Shown here in pieces: positions 43,087-51,375 of a stretch of 64,000 bases of DNA (position 1 is the first letter of the stretch; each line of letters starts with the position of its first letter). Under the pieces are notes generated by a model. It saw nothing but the letters and a program-made list of their open reading frames with translations, was not told the DNA's origin and did no database searches. A program made the translations under genes and the position numbers. Origin of the DNA: Paenibacillus xylanilyticus (GTDB taxonomy: Bacteria; Bacillota; Bacilli; Paenibacillales; Paenibacillaceae); assembly GCF_013359935.1 (NCBI RefSeq), contig NZ_JABMCB010000206.1, positions 1-64,000 of the forward strand. The letters run 5' to 3'.

Positions 43087-43174
43087 CTTCCAACAGGGGA
43101 ACGAAAGCTCAATAAATCAAGGAGTCAGCCAATCAGCATGATTGGCTGACTTTGTTCAACTAACGGGCAGGTTA
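43087..43174. repeat. Dispersed hairpin repeat, copy R5
   Basis: It has CAACAGGGGAACGAAAGCTC, then the perfect hairpin GTCAGCCAATCAGC / ATGATTGGCTGAC, a T run, and TTCAACTAACGGGCAGG. The hairpin here differs in sequence from copies R1, R3 and R4 but keeps its pairing, as expected from compensating change. It lies between secA2 and the next gene; the rest of the 342-base gap shows nothing. Confidence 0.75.
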
Positions 43175-43278
43175 GTTTAGTAAGACAGGAGAAATTCTCA
43201 AGAATCTACACTGTTTGGAGGTAACCTTACGTTTGCGTCTTATTATATAAAGATTATAAAACTTAGGAGGTTTTCCAA

Positions 43279-44202
43279 ATGAAGAAGTTAGTATTATTTT
43301 CTTTTGCTTTTCTATGTTCTTCGCTTTTGGTAATTCCAACCAATGATGCAGCTGCAATAGTACAAGGTCCAAAAGGAACGCAAGTTGTTGTGAATAATAA
43401 TGACTTAGATTCAAAAGACATTCTCAACAAGAACAACCAGGTATTTTTTAGCCTGACTTCACTCAAAAGTTTAGGTGGCTTAACGTTTGCCTGGAATAAT
43501 ACTACTAAGCAAGTGACAGTGAAGGGGAGCGATACAAACTTGCAGTTGACGATGAATAAAAAAGTAGCACAAAAAAATGGAAATTCAGTTTCATTAAGTA
43601 CTGCTCCATTTATTCATAATGGTAAAACGATGATTCCCTTACGTTTTGTTGCAGAAGCGTTAGACGGTTCAGTAACGTGGAATCAAAAGACCCAAACTGC
43701 ATTTGTTTCGAAACCGAGCACGAAACTGCTTACTGATATTAAGAGCAGTGAATTAAGCACAGCAAGAAATGCTGCGATTAATCTTCCTAGAGTTTCACAG
43801 CTCACAGAGGACTTTGAAGCATCTGTGGAAGTAGCCAGCCTTCAATATTATTTTCCGGAAAATACAAAAGACCGATTCATTGAGGTCAATAATAATGTAA
43901 TCCGTTATTATCAAATTACGAAGAATACAGCTTACCTTAAGTGGCAAGCTTTCATTAGCGAAAAGGCCGCCAAGCAGGATAATCTTTATTTCCTAAACCG
44001 CTCCTTTACAAAAGAGAATGGTTCCTTACCAAATTTTAAAGATACGACATTCGCCAACTTTCGCTGGATGCCTCATATTACTTCTACTGGATATGGTTTA
44101 ATCAATAAGGAAAATTGGAATGATGTTGTTTTTAAAGAAGCTGAAGTGCCTGAATCTGATGTGAAAGAAAACTATATTATTGTTGATATTCCAGAAGATT
44201 GA
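43279..44202 (+). CDS. Secreted copper-amine-oxidase N-terminal-domain protein
   Basis: The 307-residue protein has a signal peptide (MKKLVLFSFAFLCSSLLVI, cleavage near AAA residues 24-26), then the copper-amine-oxidase N-like repeat (VFFSLTSLKSLGGLTFAWNN and IPLRFVAEALDGSVTWNQKT). The second half has no recognised domain. The first domain is common in secreted cell-wall proteins of Paenibacillus and does not itself oxidise amines. TTAGGAGG precedes the ATG. It follows secA2 but nothing shows it to be a SecA2 substrate. Confidence 0.75.
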   Translation: MKKLVLFSFAFLCSSLLVIPTNDAAAIVQGPKGTQVVVNNNDLDSKDILNKNNQVFFSLTSLKSLGGLTFAWNNTTKQVTVKGSDTNLQLTMNKKVAQKNGNSVSLSTAPFIHNGKTMIPLRFVAEALDGSVTWNQKTQTAFVSKPSTKLLTDIKSSELSTARNAAINLPRVSQLTEDFEASVEVASLQYYFPENTKDRFIEVNNNVIRYYQITKNTAYLKWQAFISEKAAKQDNLYFLNRSFTKENGSLPNFKDTTFANFRWMPHITSTGYGLINKENWNDVVFKEAEVPESDVKENYIIVDIPED

Positions 44203-44300
44203 TTTGAAATGAAATTTCAAAATGGGTTGATTAGAATTCCTCAACTAAGGCAATACCGTGAATGTTTATTTCCGCACGTTGCTAGTCCGTTAGCAATGAA

Positions 44301-44727
44301 TCATTGGTGAGCACGGTCAAGCGCTTTGTCCAGCCTGATATCAATCTTCACATAATGCAAATTTGAATTATTCGGAGCAATCATGCTGATCTGCCGGTCC
44401 CTCAACGCCCATCCATCATAGAACGGACAGACAAAAGCTGTGGTGCCATACACTTCGGAAATCCCTCAATGTCAGGCAATACATCTTTCATGCCTGTGGC
44501 AAACAAGAGCTTGCGACTGCGAGCCGTCGCTTCCGACCTCTCCAACTGAAGGCGGAAATCACCGTCACCTCCAGTAACAGATGACATCACCCCAGATTGG
44601 AATAGGACCGAAGGGTACTTCACAATATCTGTTCCCTTGCAATCCGCCGGAATTCAGATGGCGTAATCCCATCACGTGTCAAGAAGCCATGAGATTCTTT
44701 TGTCACATGGTTTCTTGGTATCTCCAT
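44301..44727 (-). pseudogene. TrxB-like FAD/NAD(P) oxidoreductase, N-truncated and frameshifted
   Basis: The minus strand gives pieces of a thioredoxin-reductase-like oxidoreductase in three frames: RNHVTKESHGFLTRDG, KLLFATGMKDVLPDIEGF, and YGTTAFVCPFYDGWALRDRQ, then a stop at 44301. The frame changes near 44640 and 44470, and the FAD-binding N-terminus is absent. The redox motif reads C-P-F-Y rather than C-x-x-C. The rest of the 585-base gap after the preceding gene has no feature. Confidence 0.75.
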
Positions 44728-44787
44728 ATATTTCGGCCTCAGTCTCCGGTCATCTTCCTTCTACCTCCCTGATCAACATCACAATCT

Positions 44788-45675
44788 TCAAAAGCTATTG
44801 GCAAGCCAAGTTTGCACGGATTCGGCCTCAGGCTTCCAGCCAAGCAAGTTTCGAGCATGCACAGAGCGAATTCGGGAATTCGTCGACAGTGTATATTGAG
44901 CCAGAAGGCCAAATTCAGCAACCGCTTCTTCCAGAGACCAGCTCATCGTGCGTCCCTCATATCCAAGCGCCTCACTCACGTAACGGCTTAGATCACGGAA
45001 CGATTCCTCGCCATTTTCTGCGAAAAAGTAAGAGGAGGAGGGCGCTTTTTCTAGCGCAAGAAGATACAATTGGGCCAAGTCACGAATATGGACGTTCGAC
45101 CATTTGTTCAGACCTTTACCAATATAGACTCCGGCCTTCATTTCTTTCGATTTCTGTACGATCATTGGAAGCTGAATGCTGTCTCTTGGAAGTCCGAGAG
45201 AAGTTCCATATACCATGGAAGGTACGATGACAATGCCTCGCACTCCTTGATCGACCCCTGCTTTACGCACCAGCTCATTGACTCGAATCGATTCTAAGTC
45301 CCTTGTTACAGGTGTTTCTTCGTTATAGATTTGCTCGCTCTGGAATTCGCCCTTGGCATCATCCCCAACGTTGCCTGAACCGGATGTGTGAATCAACGGC
45401 TTTCCTGTACCGCGCAAAGCGCTAATAAACGTCTCAATAGCCTTGCGGTGAGCAACGTCAGCTGTATGAATCACTCCATCGCTCCGTTTTGCGTAATCAG
45501 CCAGTATTTCCGTATCTCCAAGTGTGCCCACGACAGGCTCCACTCCTAGCTCTTTCAGCTCGTTTATTTGGCTGGTGCTCCGGGTCAGACCATAGATAGA
45601 ATGCCCTGCATCGAGCAGTACTTTAGCCACAGAACTTCCAATATATCCGGTAACGCCTGTCATAAATATTTTCAT
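44788..45675 (-). CDS. NAD-dependent epimerase/dehydratase family protein
   Basis: The 295-residue extended SDR has TGVTGYIGSSVAKVLLDAG (dinucleotide-binding Gly motif), IHTSGSGNVG in place of the catalytic Ser/Thr strand, and a MVYGTSLGL segment with Y but no clear Y-x3-K. It belongs to the atypical group of NmrA/epimerase-like proteins, which bind NAD(P) and may not be true epimerases. GGGAGATGAC lies ahead of the ATG. A 27-bp palindrome upstream suggests repressor control. Confidence 0.75.
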   Translation of the reverse strand: MKIFMTGVTGYIGSSVAKVLLDAGHSIYGLTRSTSQINELKELGVEPVVGTLGDTEILADYAKRSDGVIHTADVAHRKAIETFISALRGTGKPLIHTSGSGNVGDDAKGEFQSEQIYNEETPVTRDLESIRVNELVRKAGVDQGVRGIVIVPSMVYGTSLGLPRDSIQLPMIVQKSKEMKAGVYIGKGLNKWSNVHIRDLAQLYLLALEKAPSSSYFFAENGEESFRDLSRYVSEALGYEGRTMSWSLEEAVAEFGLLAQYTLSTNSRIRSVHARNLLGWKPEAESVQTWLANSF

Positions 45676-45755
45676 CGTTCGTCATCTCCCTAATCTAAGT
45701 TCTTACAAGTAAAGTGATACGATCTGTCACTGTCTCCTATTAATTAATAATAAGA

Positions 45756-45782
45756 TATTATAGACACTCTATGTCTATAATA
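45756..45782 (-). promoter_or_regulatory. 27-bp palindromic operator before the epimerase gene
   Basis: TATTATAGACA (45756-45766) and TGTCTATAATA (45772-45782) are perfect complements around CTCTA. Palindromes of this length with a GACAnnnnnTGTC core are typical of TetR-family or MarR-family operators. It lies about 80 bp upstream of the epimerase-family gene. No regulator gene is nearby. Confidence 0.65.
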
Positions 45783-45799
45783 GGGGTAAAAAAAAGGTG

Positions 45800-46269
45800 C
45801 GCGATTCAGCTTGCATTCATACAAAGAACCCACTCCTTTGATCGCATGGACATGAAGTGCATAGTCGAGTTAAGAATAATTCATTTGCGCTTCTATTATC
45901 GACTCATCGAGTCCATAATCGACTGACTTAGCTCATTTTAGGGCTACGGATTACATATGTCAAGTACCTGGCTCGCCGAAACCGACATAAACCATTGTAA
46001 TCTTAAGCTTGTTGCTCTTAGCATCCCGTATTAGACGGATTGCATAGCAACGTATTCCACATGCTAGAACTGCCAAGCGTACCCGAAGACTGAAAATATC
46101 TGGTCATAGACTCTGTCGAAATCAACTGGCAGTGGTTAAATAATTCAAAAATTTTAAAACGATTATTCAAAGCTGTTCGCAATTTCTTTGTTAGTTATTT
46201 CAATAAATTTCTACTTCGGTTTCCTTTTGAAAAAATGAAGCAATTGCTGATCTCCTAGCTGTAAAGGAT
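45800..46269. other. Gene-free stretch with a degenerate remnant
   Basis: About 470 bases without an intact gene. On the minus strand (46135-45960) pieces read as PLPVDFDRVYDQIFSVFGYA and RLIRDAKSNKLKITMVYVGF in different frames, ending in TGA at 45960, so a decayed gene is possible. The rest shows no pattern. Confidence 0.3.
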
Positions 46270-46341
46270 ATTGAACTAACGGGAAACGATAGTTCAAGCA
46301 TGGGCAATCTGCAGGTTGGGCAGATTGCTTCTTTTTTTCAC
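46270..46341. repeat. Dispersed hairpin repeat, copy R6, terminator-like
   Basis: TTGAACTAACGGGAAACGAT is followed by GCAATCTGC / GCAGATTGC and TTCTTTTTTTC. The closing motif (ACTAACGGGCAGG) is absent. The hairpin and T run should terminate transcription into or out of the preceding gap. Confidence 0.7.
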
Positions 46342-46412
46342 TCTAAAAATCACTGTTTCCAGTACATTACAATTACGCTACAATGGAATGAATTGGAAGG
46401 TGGGGTGAAGAT

Positions 46413-47069
46413 ATGAGCATTGTACCGAGCGAACTGCTGCGCAGTTTGCAATCATTATCTGGACCGTTCCCTTCTTGGGATATGGAGTATTTGCCGGATC
46501 GTCCTGGAAAGCTTTTTTTGGATTGGTTGCGAGTGGCGATCGATTCTGATGTGAAGGAACCTCATGCTATGACGATCTCGACTGTGGACCAGGATGGTCA
46601 TCCGGATGCGCGTGTATTGATTTTGAAGAATGTTGTAGATGACTCGTTTTACTTTGCATCCAGTGCCGAGAGCCGAAAGGGGCAGCAGTTGAAAGATAAC
46701 CCTCACGTAGCTCTGACGTTTTACTGGCCAGCGCTCGGAAGACAGATTCGCATTAAGGGAACAGCCGAGGATATGGGAGATGAAGCAGGAGCTGATGATT
46801 TCCGGAAACGCTCGGCTGGAGCACGCGCAGTTGCCATGACAGGGCACCAGAGTCAGGAACTGGGGAGCGAGGAAGTACTGGATAGCTCCATTGAAGCCCA
46901 GATGGAACGGATTCAACGTGACCCCGATGTCGTATCACCTCAATGGCGATTATACGCGGTGAACGCAGAAGAGGTAGAGTTTTGGCAGGGAGATCCAGAG
47001 CGGAAGCATACACGAATTCGGTACCAGCTGCGAGACGGGCAGTGGAAGCAGCACAGATTGTGGCCTTGA
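46413..47069 (+). CDS. Pyridoxamine-5'-phosphate-oxidase family flavoprotein (PdxH-like)
   Basis: The 218-residue protein has KEPHAMTISTVDQDGHPDAR near residues 48-67, RQIRIKGTAEDM, and a C-terminal EFWQGDPERKHTRIRY, corresponding to PNPOx positions that bind FMN and the pyridoxal phosphate. PdxH oxidises pyridoxamine or pyridoxine 5'-phosphate to PLP. Paenibacilli usually make PLP by PdxST, so this may be a salvage enzyme or a PhzG-like relative. GAAGGTGGGG precedes the ATG. Confidence 0.75.
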   Translation: MSIVPSELLRSLQSLSGPFPSWDMEYLPDRPGKLFLDWLRVAIDSDVKEPHAMTISTVDQDGHPDARVLILKNVVDDSFYFASSAESRKGQQLKDNPHVALTFYWPALGRQIRIKGTAEDMGDEAGADDFRKRSAGARAVAMTGHQSQELGSEEVLDSSIEAQMERIQRDPDVVSPQWRLYAVNAEEVEFWQGDPERKHTRIRYQLRDGQWKQHRLWP

Positions 47070-47143
47070 TACTACAACATAAGGACCGGACAATACTGAA
47101 CGAGTTAAAGTGTGTGTTTTAATAATCCCAGGGAGGGACATGT

Positions 47144-47715
47144 ATGAAGACGATTGAAAGCTTTTTTGATCCATTTCCCGTATTGGAAACCGAACGAACC
47201 TTGCTCCGGCCCCTCACCTATGATGATCTGGATGATATGTATAGTTACTGCGCAGTCCCTGCCGTTTCGGAATTAATACATGGGACACGCATCAGAGTAA
47301 GGAAGATACCAAAGTTTTTATTGATTTTGTCATGAACCGCTATGAGATGGACAAGCTCGGACCTTGGGGGATTGAGGATAAACGGACCAAAAGGCTGATT
47401 GGTAGCTGCAATTATTTAGGCTGTGACACCAGCAGTATGAGGGTGGAACTGGGTTATGTATTGTCCGATCGGTACTGGAATCAAGGGATCATGACGGAAG
47501 TGGTGAACGAAATCATTCAATTTGGATTCGAAGAAGTCGGATTGGAACGAATTCAAGCCAGATGTATGGTGGACAATACAGGTTCGGCCAAGGTGATGGA
47601 GAAGGTAGGCATGAAATTCGAGGGTGTCTTGCGAAATTACATGAGAGTCAAAAATGAGCTTCGGGACTTGAAGATGTATGCCATTCTAAAAGAAGATTTT
47701 ATTCGTCATAAGTAA
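47144..47715 (+). pseudogene. RimJ/RimL-type GNAT acetyltransferase with a single frameshift
   Basis: The gene starts at ATG 47144 after GGGAGGG with PVLETERTLLRPLTYDDLDD, then loses frame near 47271-47274. Adding one base there (GAATT to GAATTT) restores FNTWDTHQSKEDTKVFIDFV and the rest of the protein through NTGSAKVMEKVGMKFEGV to 47715. All other GNAT motifs are preserved, so decay is recent or the base is a sequencing error. Confidence 0.8.
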
Positions 47716-47872
47716 ATGAGTGTTTGAGAGGGTTGTTATCGTTGAGCAAAGGAATGCTGTATTTTGTTTTATTTATCACTTTACTGAATAACACAGAAGT
47801 ATAGGGCCGCTTCCCAAGGGCAAGGCGTCACATTTAATATTATCTAATTCATATGTACATACAATAAACTGG

Positions 47873-47905
47873 CCCACTCCCGATGATCGGAGAGATGGGT
47901 TTTTA
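47873..47905 (+). terminator. Intrinsic terminator
   Basis: CCCACTCCCGAT and ATCGGAGAGATGGG form an imperfect stem with CCGAT/ATCGG at its core, then TTTTT. It lies in the 297-base gap before the radical SAM gene; nothing else there was recognised apart from a weak 20-codon hydrophobic frame near 47741. Confidence 0.65.
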
Positions 47906-48012
47906 TCTCATTCCTAACTTACTCGGCGTACATAATGTCATATCCGAATTCTGCATCATTCCGCTATAATCTCCAAGTTGTATTAACATGAGATGAAGGA
48001 ACCAGGAGGTAT

Positions 48013-48975
48013 ATGGAATTGACCGCAAAAAACAGATATAAATCACTCGAACTTGAAACACACGATGTGGTTGAGTTGGAAGGGCTGGAGGTCGGGGTGA
48101 CCTCCAGTTGCAATTTCAAGTGTGATTATTGCTGCGCTTACAATCGGGACGATGGACAGTGCATGGATGCCCAGGAAGTTATCCGCATTATAAGTGAACT
48201 TCCCAGATTGAAACGTGTCCGATTGTCTGGGGGAGAAGTGACGCTGAAGTTTCAGGATTGTCTGGAGATCGTAACCTATTGTGCAGCACATGGGATCGAT
48301 ACCCAATTGAATACCAATGCCAGCCTGCTGACCGAAGAACGCATTCATGCGTTGCGTAATGCAGGGTTGTCCAACATTCATATTTCATTCAATTATACCG
48401 ATGCGGAAGCCTATTCCACCTACTACCGTGTTCACCCGCGCATGTACGAGAGACTGGAACGCAATATCCGATTGTGTACGGAAGCCGGACTGGAGACAGT
48501 ACTGGAAACGCTGCTGTTTGAAGGCACACAATCGAACATGCTGGCCATTAGCGAGAAGGTCTATGATCTGGGTGTACGGATTCATGAGATTCAGAATAGT
48601 ATTGTGATGCCTCACAGCAAGTGGAGCAAAATAGCTTCCAAAGAATCTCTCATTCGCTCTGTAAACGAGCTGATTAAACACAAGAAGGACGACACAACCC
48701 TATATTTTACCTGTATGGATCGCTTCGCCGATCAATTGGGATTGCATGAGCAGCCAGGTGTATATTTCTCCAATTGTGTGGATGGAACGAAACAGCTGCA
48801 CTTGCACGGCAACGGGGACATCCTCATCTGTGAGCTGTGTCACCCGGTAGTGATTGGAAACATCTATCAAGGCACGTCATTGAACGAAATTTATGCCAAG
48901 CAGCCACCCGCGTTAGCGGACTTTTTGGAAAAACGGCCTTGCCCCGCGTACGATGCACTTTTTGCAGGTGAGTAG
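48013..48975 (+). CDS. Radical SAM protein with C-terminal cysteine cluster
   Basis: The 320-residue protein has the Fe-S motif CNFKCDYC (C-x3-C-x2-C, residues 33-40), LSGGEVTLK (SAM-binding GGE) and NTNAS. Near the C-terminus Cys residues in NCVDG, ICELCHP and CPAYD resemble a shortened SPASM-type auxiliary cluster site. This would fit a peptide- or protein-modifying enzyme. No precursor peptide or partner was seen nearby. The AGGAGGT site is very close to ATG 48013, so TTG 48019 is a possible start. Confidence 0.8.
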   Translation: MELTAKNRYKSLELETHDVVELEGLEVGVTSSCNFKCDYCCAYNRDDGQCMDAQEVIRIISELPRLKRVRLSGGEVTLKFQDCLEIVTYCAAHGIDTQLNTNASLLTEERIHALRNAGLSNIHISFNYTDAEAYSTYYRVHPRMYERLERNIRLCTEAGLETVLETLLFEGTQSNMLAISEKVYDLGVRIHEIQNSIVMPHSKWSKIASKESLIRSVNELIKHKKDDTTLYFTCMDRFADQLGLHEQPGVYFSNCVDGTKQLHLHGNGDILICELCHPVVIGNIYQGTSLNEIYAKQPPALADFLEKRPCPAYDALFAGE

Positions 48976-48983
48976 TGAAAAAA

Positions 48984-49003
48984 GGGATACCGTATCGTAT
49001 CCC
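48984..49003 (+). terminator. Short hairpin after the radical SAM gene
   Basis: GGGATAC and GTATCCC form a perfect 7-bp stem with a six-base loop. It lacks a T run, but follows the stop codon by 8 bases. It may slow or protect the transcript. Confidence 0.4.
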
Positions 49004-49086
49004 ACTGGTTGAAGATGAACCTAAGCACGACCTCGTTTATACCAGCCCTATTCTGAAGTCGTTCATAAGGATATATCCATTGGTTT

Positions 49087-49131
49087 GAAGGTTACCTGAT
49101 TCCCCCGAGGGAGAGGTGGCCTTCTTTTTTT
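49087..49131 (+). terminator. Intrinsic terminator
   Basis: GAAGGTTACCT pairs with AGGTGGCCTTC (two G-T pairs) and an inner TCCC/GGGA pairing, leading into seven T residues. It separates the radical SAM gene from the glycosidase gene. Confidence 0.7.
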
Positions 49132-49213
49132 GTCTGTTTACATGTTTCAGATTCATTTAAGCTACCCCGCCTATCATGGCCTTAAGAACTTAGATGATGA
49201 AGAGGTGGCTTCA

Positions 49214-50206
49214 ATGATGAGAATGTTTGATAAACCCAATTCGAAAGAACCACATAGAAAAGCAAACCCCAATAAAAGGCGCAAGTGGCTGATGGTTACG
49301 CTTGTTGTTGTCCTGGGGATTGGTGGCATTATTTACAGCCTTGCTGATCGTTACCTGATTCGGCATGTGGAAGTGGTCGTAGCGGATGACAATACGGCAG
49401 CAACAGGCAGTTTGAATGATGAGGCAGCCACAGAGACGGAGGTCAATGCAACCTCAGATGACTGGAACTATTCAAGTGATGATATGCAGGTCAGCATTGA
49501 AAAGGTGCAGACAGGCTCCGGTTCGGATCAGATTACGTATTACGTCGCAGATGTACAGTTGACGGATGCAAGCAGTCTGCGCTCGGCTTTGGCGGATAAC
49601 AGCTTTGGCACGAATATTACCGAAAACACGTCAGAGATCGCTGCGGCCAACAATGCCATATTCGCCATTAATGGGGATTACTACGGTTTCCGTGATGATG
49701 GCGTGATTATCCGCAACGGTACGGTATACCGGGATGATCCGGTTCGTGATGCGATGGCACTCTTCAGTGACGGGACGATGAAGACGTATAACGAGACGGA
49801 AGTTTCCTCCTCGGAGCTGCTGGCCGAAGGTGCCACCAATACGCTGTCGTTTGGACCGATCCTGATCCAGGACGGCGAGATTGTAAGTGATTTTAGCAGT
49901 GTGAAAATCGACAACAACTTCGGCAACCGTTCCATCCAGAACGCGAACCCGAGAACGGCAATCGGCATGATCGCCCCGAATCATTATGTATTCGTCGTGG
50001 TGGACGGACGGCAGGATGACAGCCGGGGCATGACGCTGGCAGAGCTGGCGGACGTGATGCAAAGTTTGGGAGCAACAGAAGCCTATAACTTGGACGGCGG
50101 TGGTTCATCCACCATGTATTTTATGGGCCGGGTCGTGAATAATCCACTGGGCAGAAATCAGGAACGCGGCGTAAGTGACATCCTTTACCTCAAGGAGGGA
50201 CAATGA
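49214..50206 (+). CDS. Membrane-anchored phosphodiester glycosidase (NAGPA-type domain)
   Basis: The protein (330 aa; ATG 49214 after GAGGTGG) has an N-terminal membrane segment (WLMVTLVVVLGIGGIIYSLA) and an extracellular domain of the NAGPA/YdaJ type: IAAANNAIFAINGDYYGF, ANPRTAIGMIAPNHYVFVVV, and YNLDGGGSSTMYFMG near the end. These proteins cleave sugar phosphodiesters in cell-surface glycans. It overlaps the glycosyltransferase gene by 4 bases, so the two act together on an exopolysaccharide or teichoic-acid-like polymer. A 28-residue longer frame at 49130 lacks a binding site. Confidence 0.8.
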   Translation: MMRMFDKPNSKEPHRKANPNKRRKWLMVTLVVVLGIGGIIYSLADRYLIRHVEVVVADDNTAATGSLNDEAATETEVNATSDDWNYSSDDMQVSIEKVQTGSGSDQITYYVADVQLTDASSLRSALADNSFGTNITENTSEIAAANNAIFAINGDYYGFRDDGVIIRNGTVYRDDPVRDAMALFSDGTMKTYNETEVSSSELLAEGATNTLSFGPILIQDGEIVSDFSSVKIDNNFGNRSIQNANPRTAIGMIAPNHYVFVVVDGRQDDSRGMTLAELADVMQSLGATEAYNLDGGGSSTMYFMGRVVNNPLGRNQERGVSDILYLKEGQ

Positions 50207-51225
50207 TCATGACCATTTTAATTCCATCCTACGAACCGGACGTTCGGTTGTTAAATCTGGTGCTGCAGCTGCAGACGTTTCAATTAGGGCCCATTGTCAT
50301 TGTGGATGATGGCAGTGGGGCGGAGTATCGCGGGATATTTGAGACAGCTGAAGCATACGGCTGCACCGTTCTGACCCATCCGATCAATCTGGGCAAGGGA
50401 CGTGCGCTGAAGACTGGATTCCAGCATATCAAGGAATTTGGCCCACAGGGTGGTGTCGTATGTGCAGACAGTGACGGGCAGCATCTGCCGCATGATATCC
50501 GGCGTATCTTCGATGTGCTGCTGGAGCAGACCACCCCAGGGATCGTACTCGGCAGCCGCCGGTTTAGCGGAACGATTCCTGCACGCAGTCGTTTTGGAAA
50601 CACAGTTACCCGGGCGGTTTTTTCCATCACAACGGGTACCAAAGTATATGACACTCAAACGGGCTTGCGTGGTTTTCCATATTCCATGCTGGACTGGCTC
50701 TGTCAGATTCCGGGTGATCGGTTTGAGTACGAGATGAACATGCTGCTAACCGCGAACAAGGAAGGATACGAAATCACGGAGGAGTTTATTGACACGGTAT
50801 ATCTGGATCATAACAAATCCTCCCATTTCCGCCCGCTGGTAGACTCGTTCCGCATTTATATGCCGATCCTGATGTTCAGTACGTCTTCGGTGCTGTCCGC
50901 CTTGATCGATTTTGGATTACTGTTCGTCATCCAGTATTTCACGCATAATCTGTTTCTGTCTGTCGTCACTGCGAGGCTGTGCAGCTCTGTCTTCAACTAT
51001 ACGATCAATCGGAAATATGTGTTTTCAGCCGGGGGCCAAACGTCGAAGGTGCGCCATTCCTTACCTAAATACTTCTCGCTGGTCATTCTGGTGCTCCTGT
51101 TGAATTACGGACTCCTGTACTTCTATAACGAAAAACTGATCATCCCCCTCATCGCGGCCAAGGTGCTGACGGAGGTGTCGATCTTCCTGTTCAGCTACTG
51201 GGCGCAGCGCAAGTTTGTCTATTAA
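50203..51225 (+). CDS. Bifunctional glycosyltransferase family 2 / GtrA protein
   Basis: The 340-residue protein has an N-terminal GT2 domain (IPSYEPDVRLLNLV, VIVDDGSGAEYRG, VCADSDGQH, DTQTGLRGFP) and a C-terminal GtrA-type domain of four membrane helices (about residues 225-340). Such proteins add a sugar to undecaprenyl phosphate and help flip it. The 4-base overlap (ATGA) with the glycosidase couples their translation. A strong terminator follows. Confidence 0.85.
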   Translation: MIMTILIPSYEPDVRLLNLVLQLQTFQLGPIVIVDDGSGAEYRGIFETAEAYGCTVLTHPINLGKGRALKTGFQHIKEFGPQGGVVCADSDGQHLPHDIRRIFDVLLEQTTPGIVLGSRRFSGTIPARSRFGNTVTRAVFSITTGTKVYDTQTGLRGFPYSMLDWLCQIPGDRFEYEMNMLLTANKEGYEITEEFIDTVYLDHNKSSHFRPLVDSFRIYMPILMFSTSSVLSALIDFGLLFVIQYFTHNLFLSVVTARLCSSVFNYTINRKYVFSAGGQTSKVRHSLPKYFSLVILVLLLNYGLLYFYNEKLIIPLIAAKVLTEVSIFLFSYWAQRKFVY

Positions 51226-51308
51226 CACAGAGAGAGTGAGTATATAGCTTGCTCTCTTTTTTCAATCATCACCGTTTCAAAAGAATATCCTGTGCTTCTT
51301 GGTTAACA

Positions 51309-51354
51309 AAAAAAGGCCGAGAACAGGGTAGCCTACCCTTGTTCTCGACCTTTT
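51309..51354. terminator. Strong bidirectional terminator
   Basis: AAGGCCGAGAACAGGGTAG pairs almost perfectly with CTACCCTTGTTCTCGACCTT, flanked by A and T runs. It serves the GT2/GtrA gene (plus) and the PTS operon (minus). Confidence 0.85.
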
Positions 51355-51375
51355 AAACTCAAAGGAGGACGAGCG

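Noticed and set aside
44676..45230. 184-codon plus-strand frame over the epimerase and oxidoreductase remnant
   Set aside because: No binding site, no domain, and both opposite-strand genes have clear family motifs.
47741..47806. 20-codon hydrophobic frame before the radical SAM gene as a peptide precursor
   Set aside because: Weak binding site and no leader/core features; not enough to call a precursor.
49130..49213. N-terminal extension of the glycosidase
   Set aside because: It begins inside the T run of a terminator and has no site.
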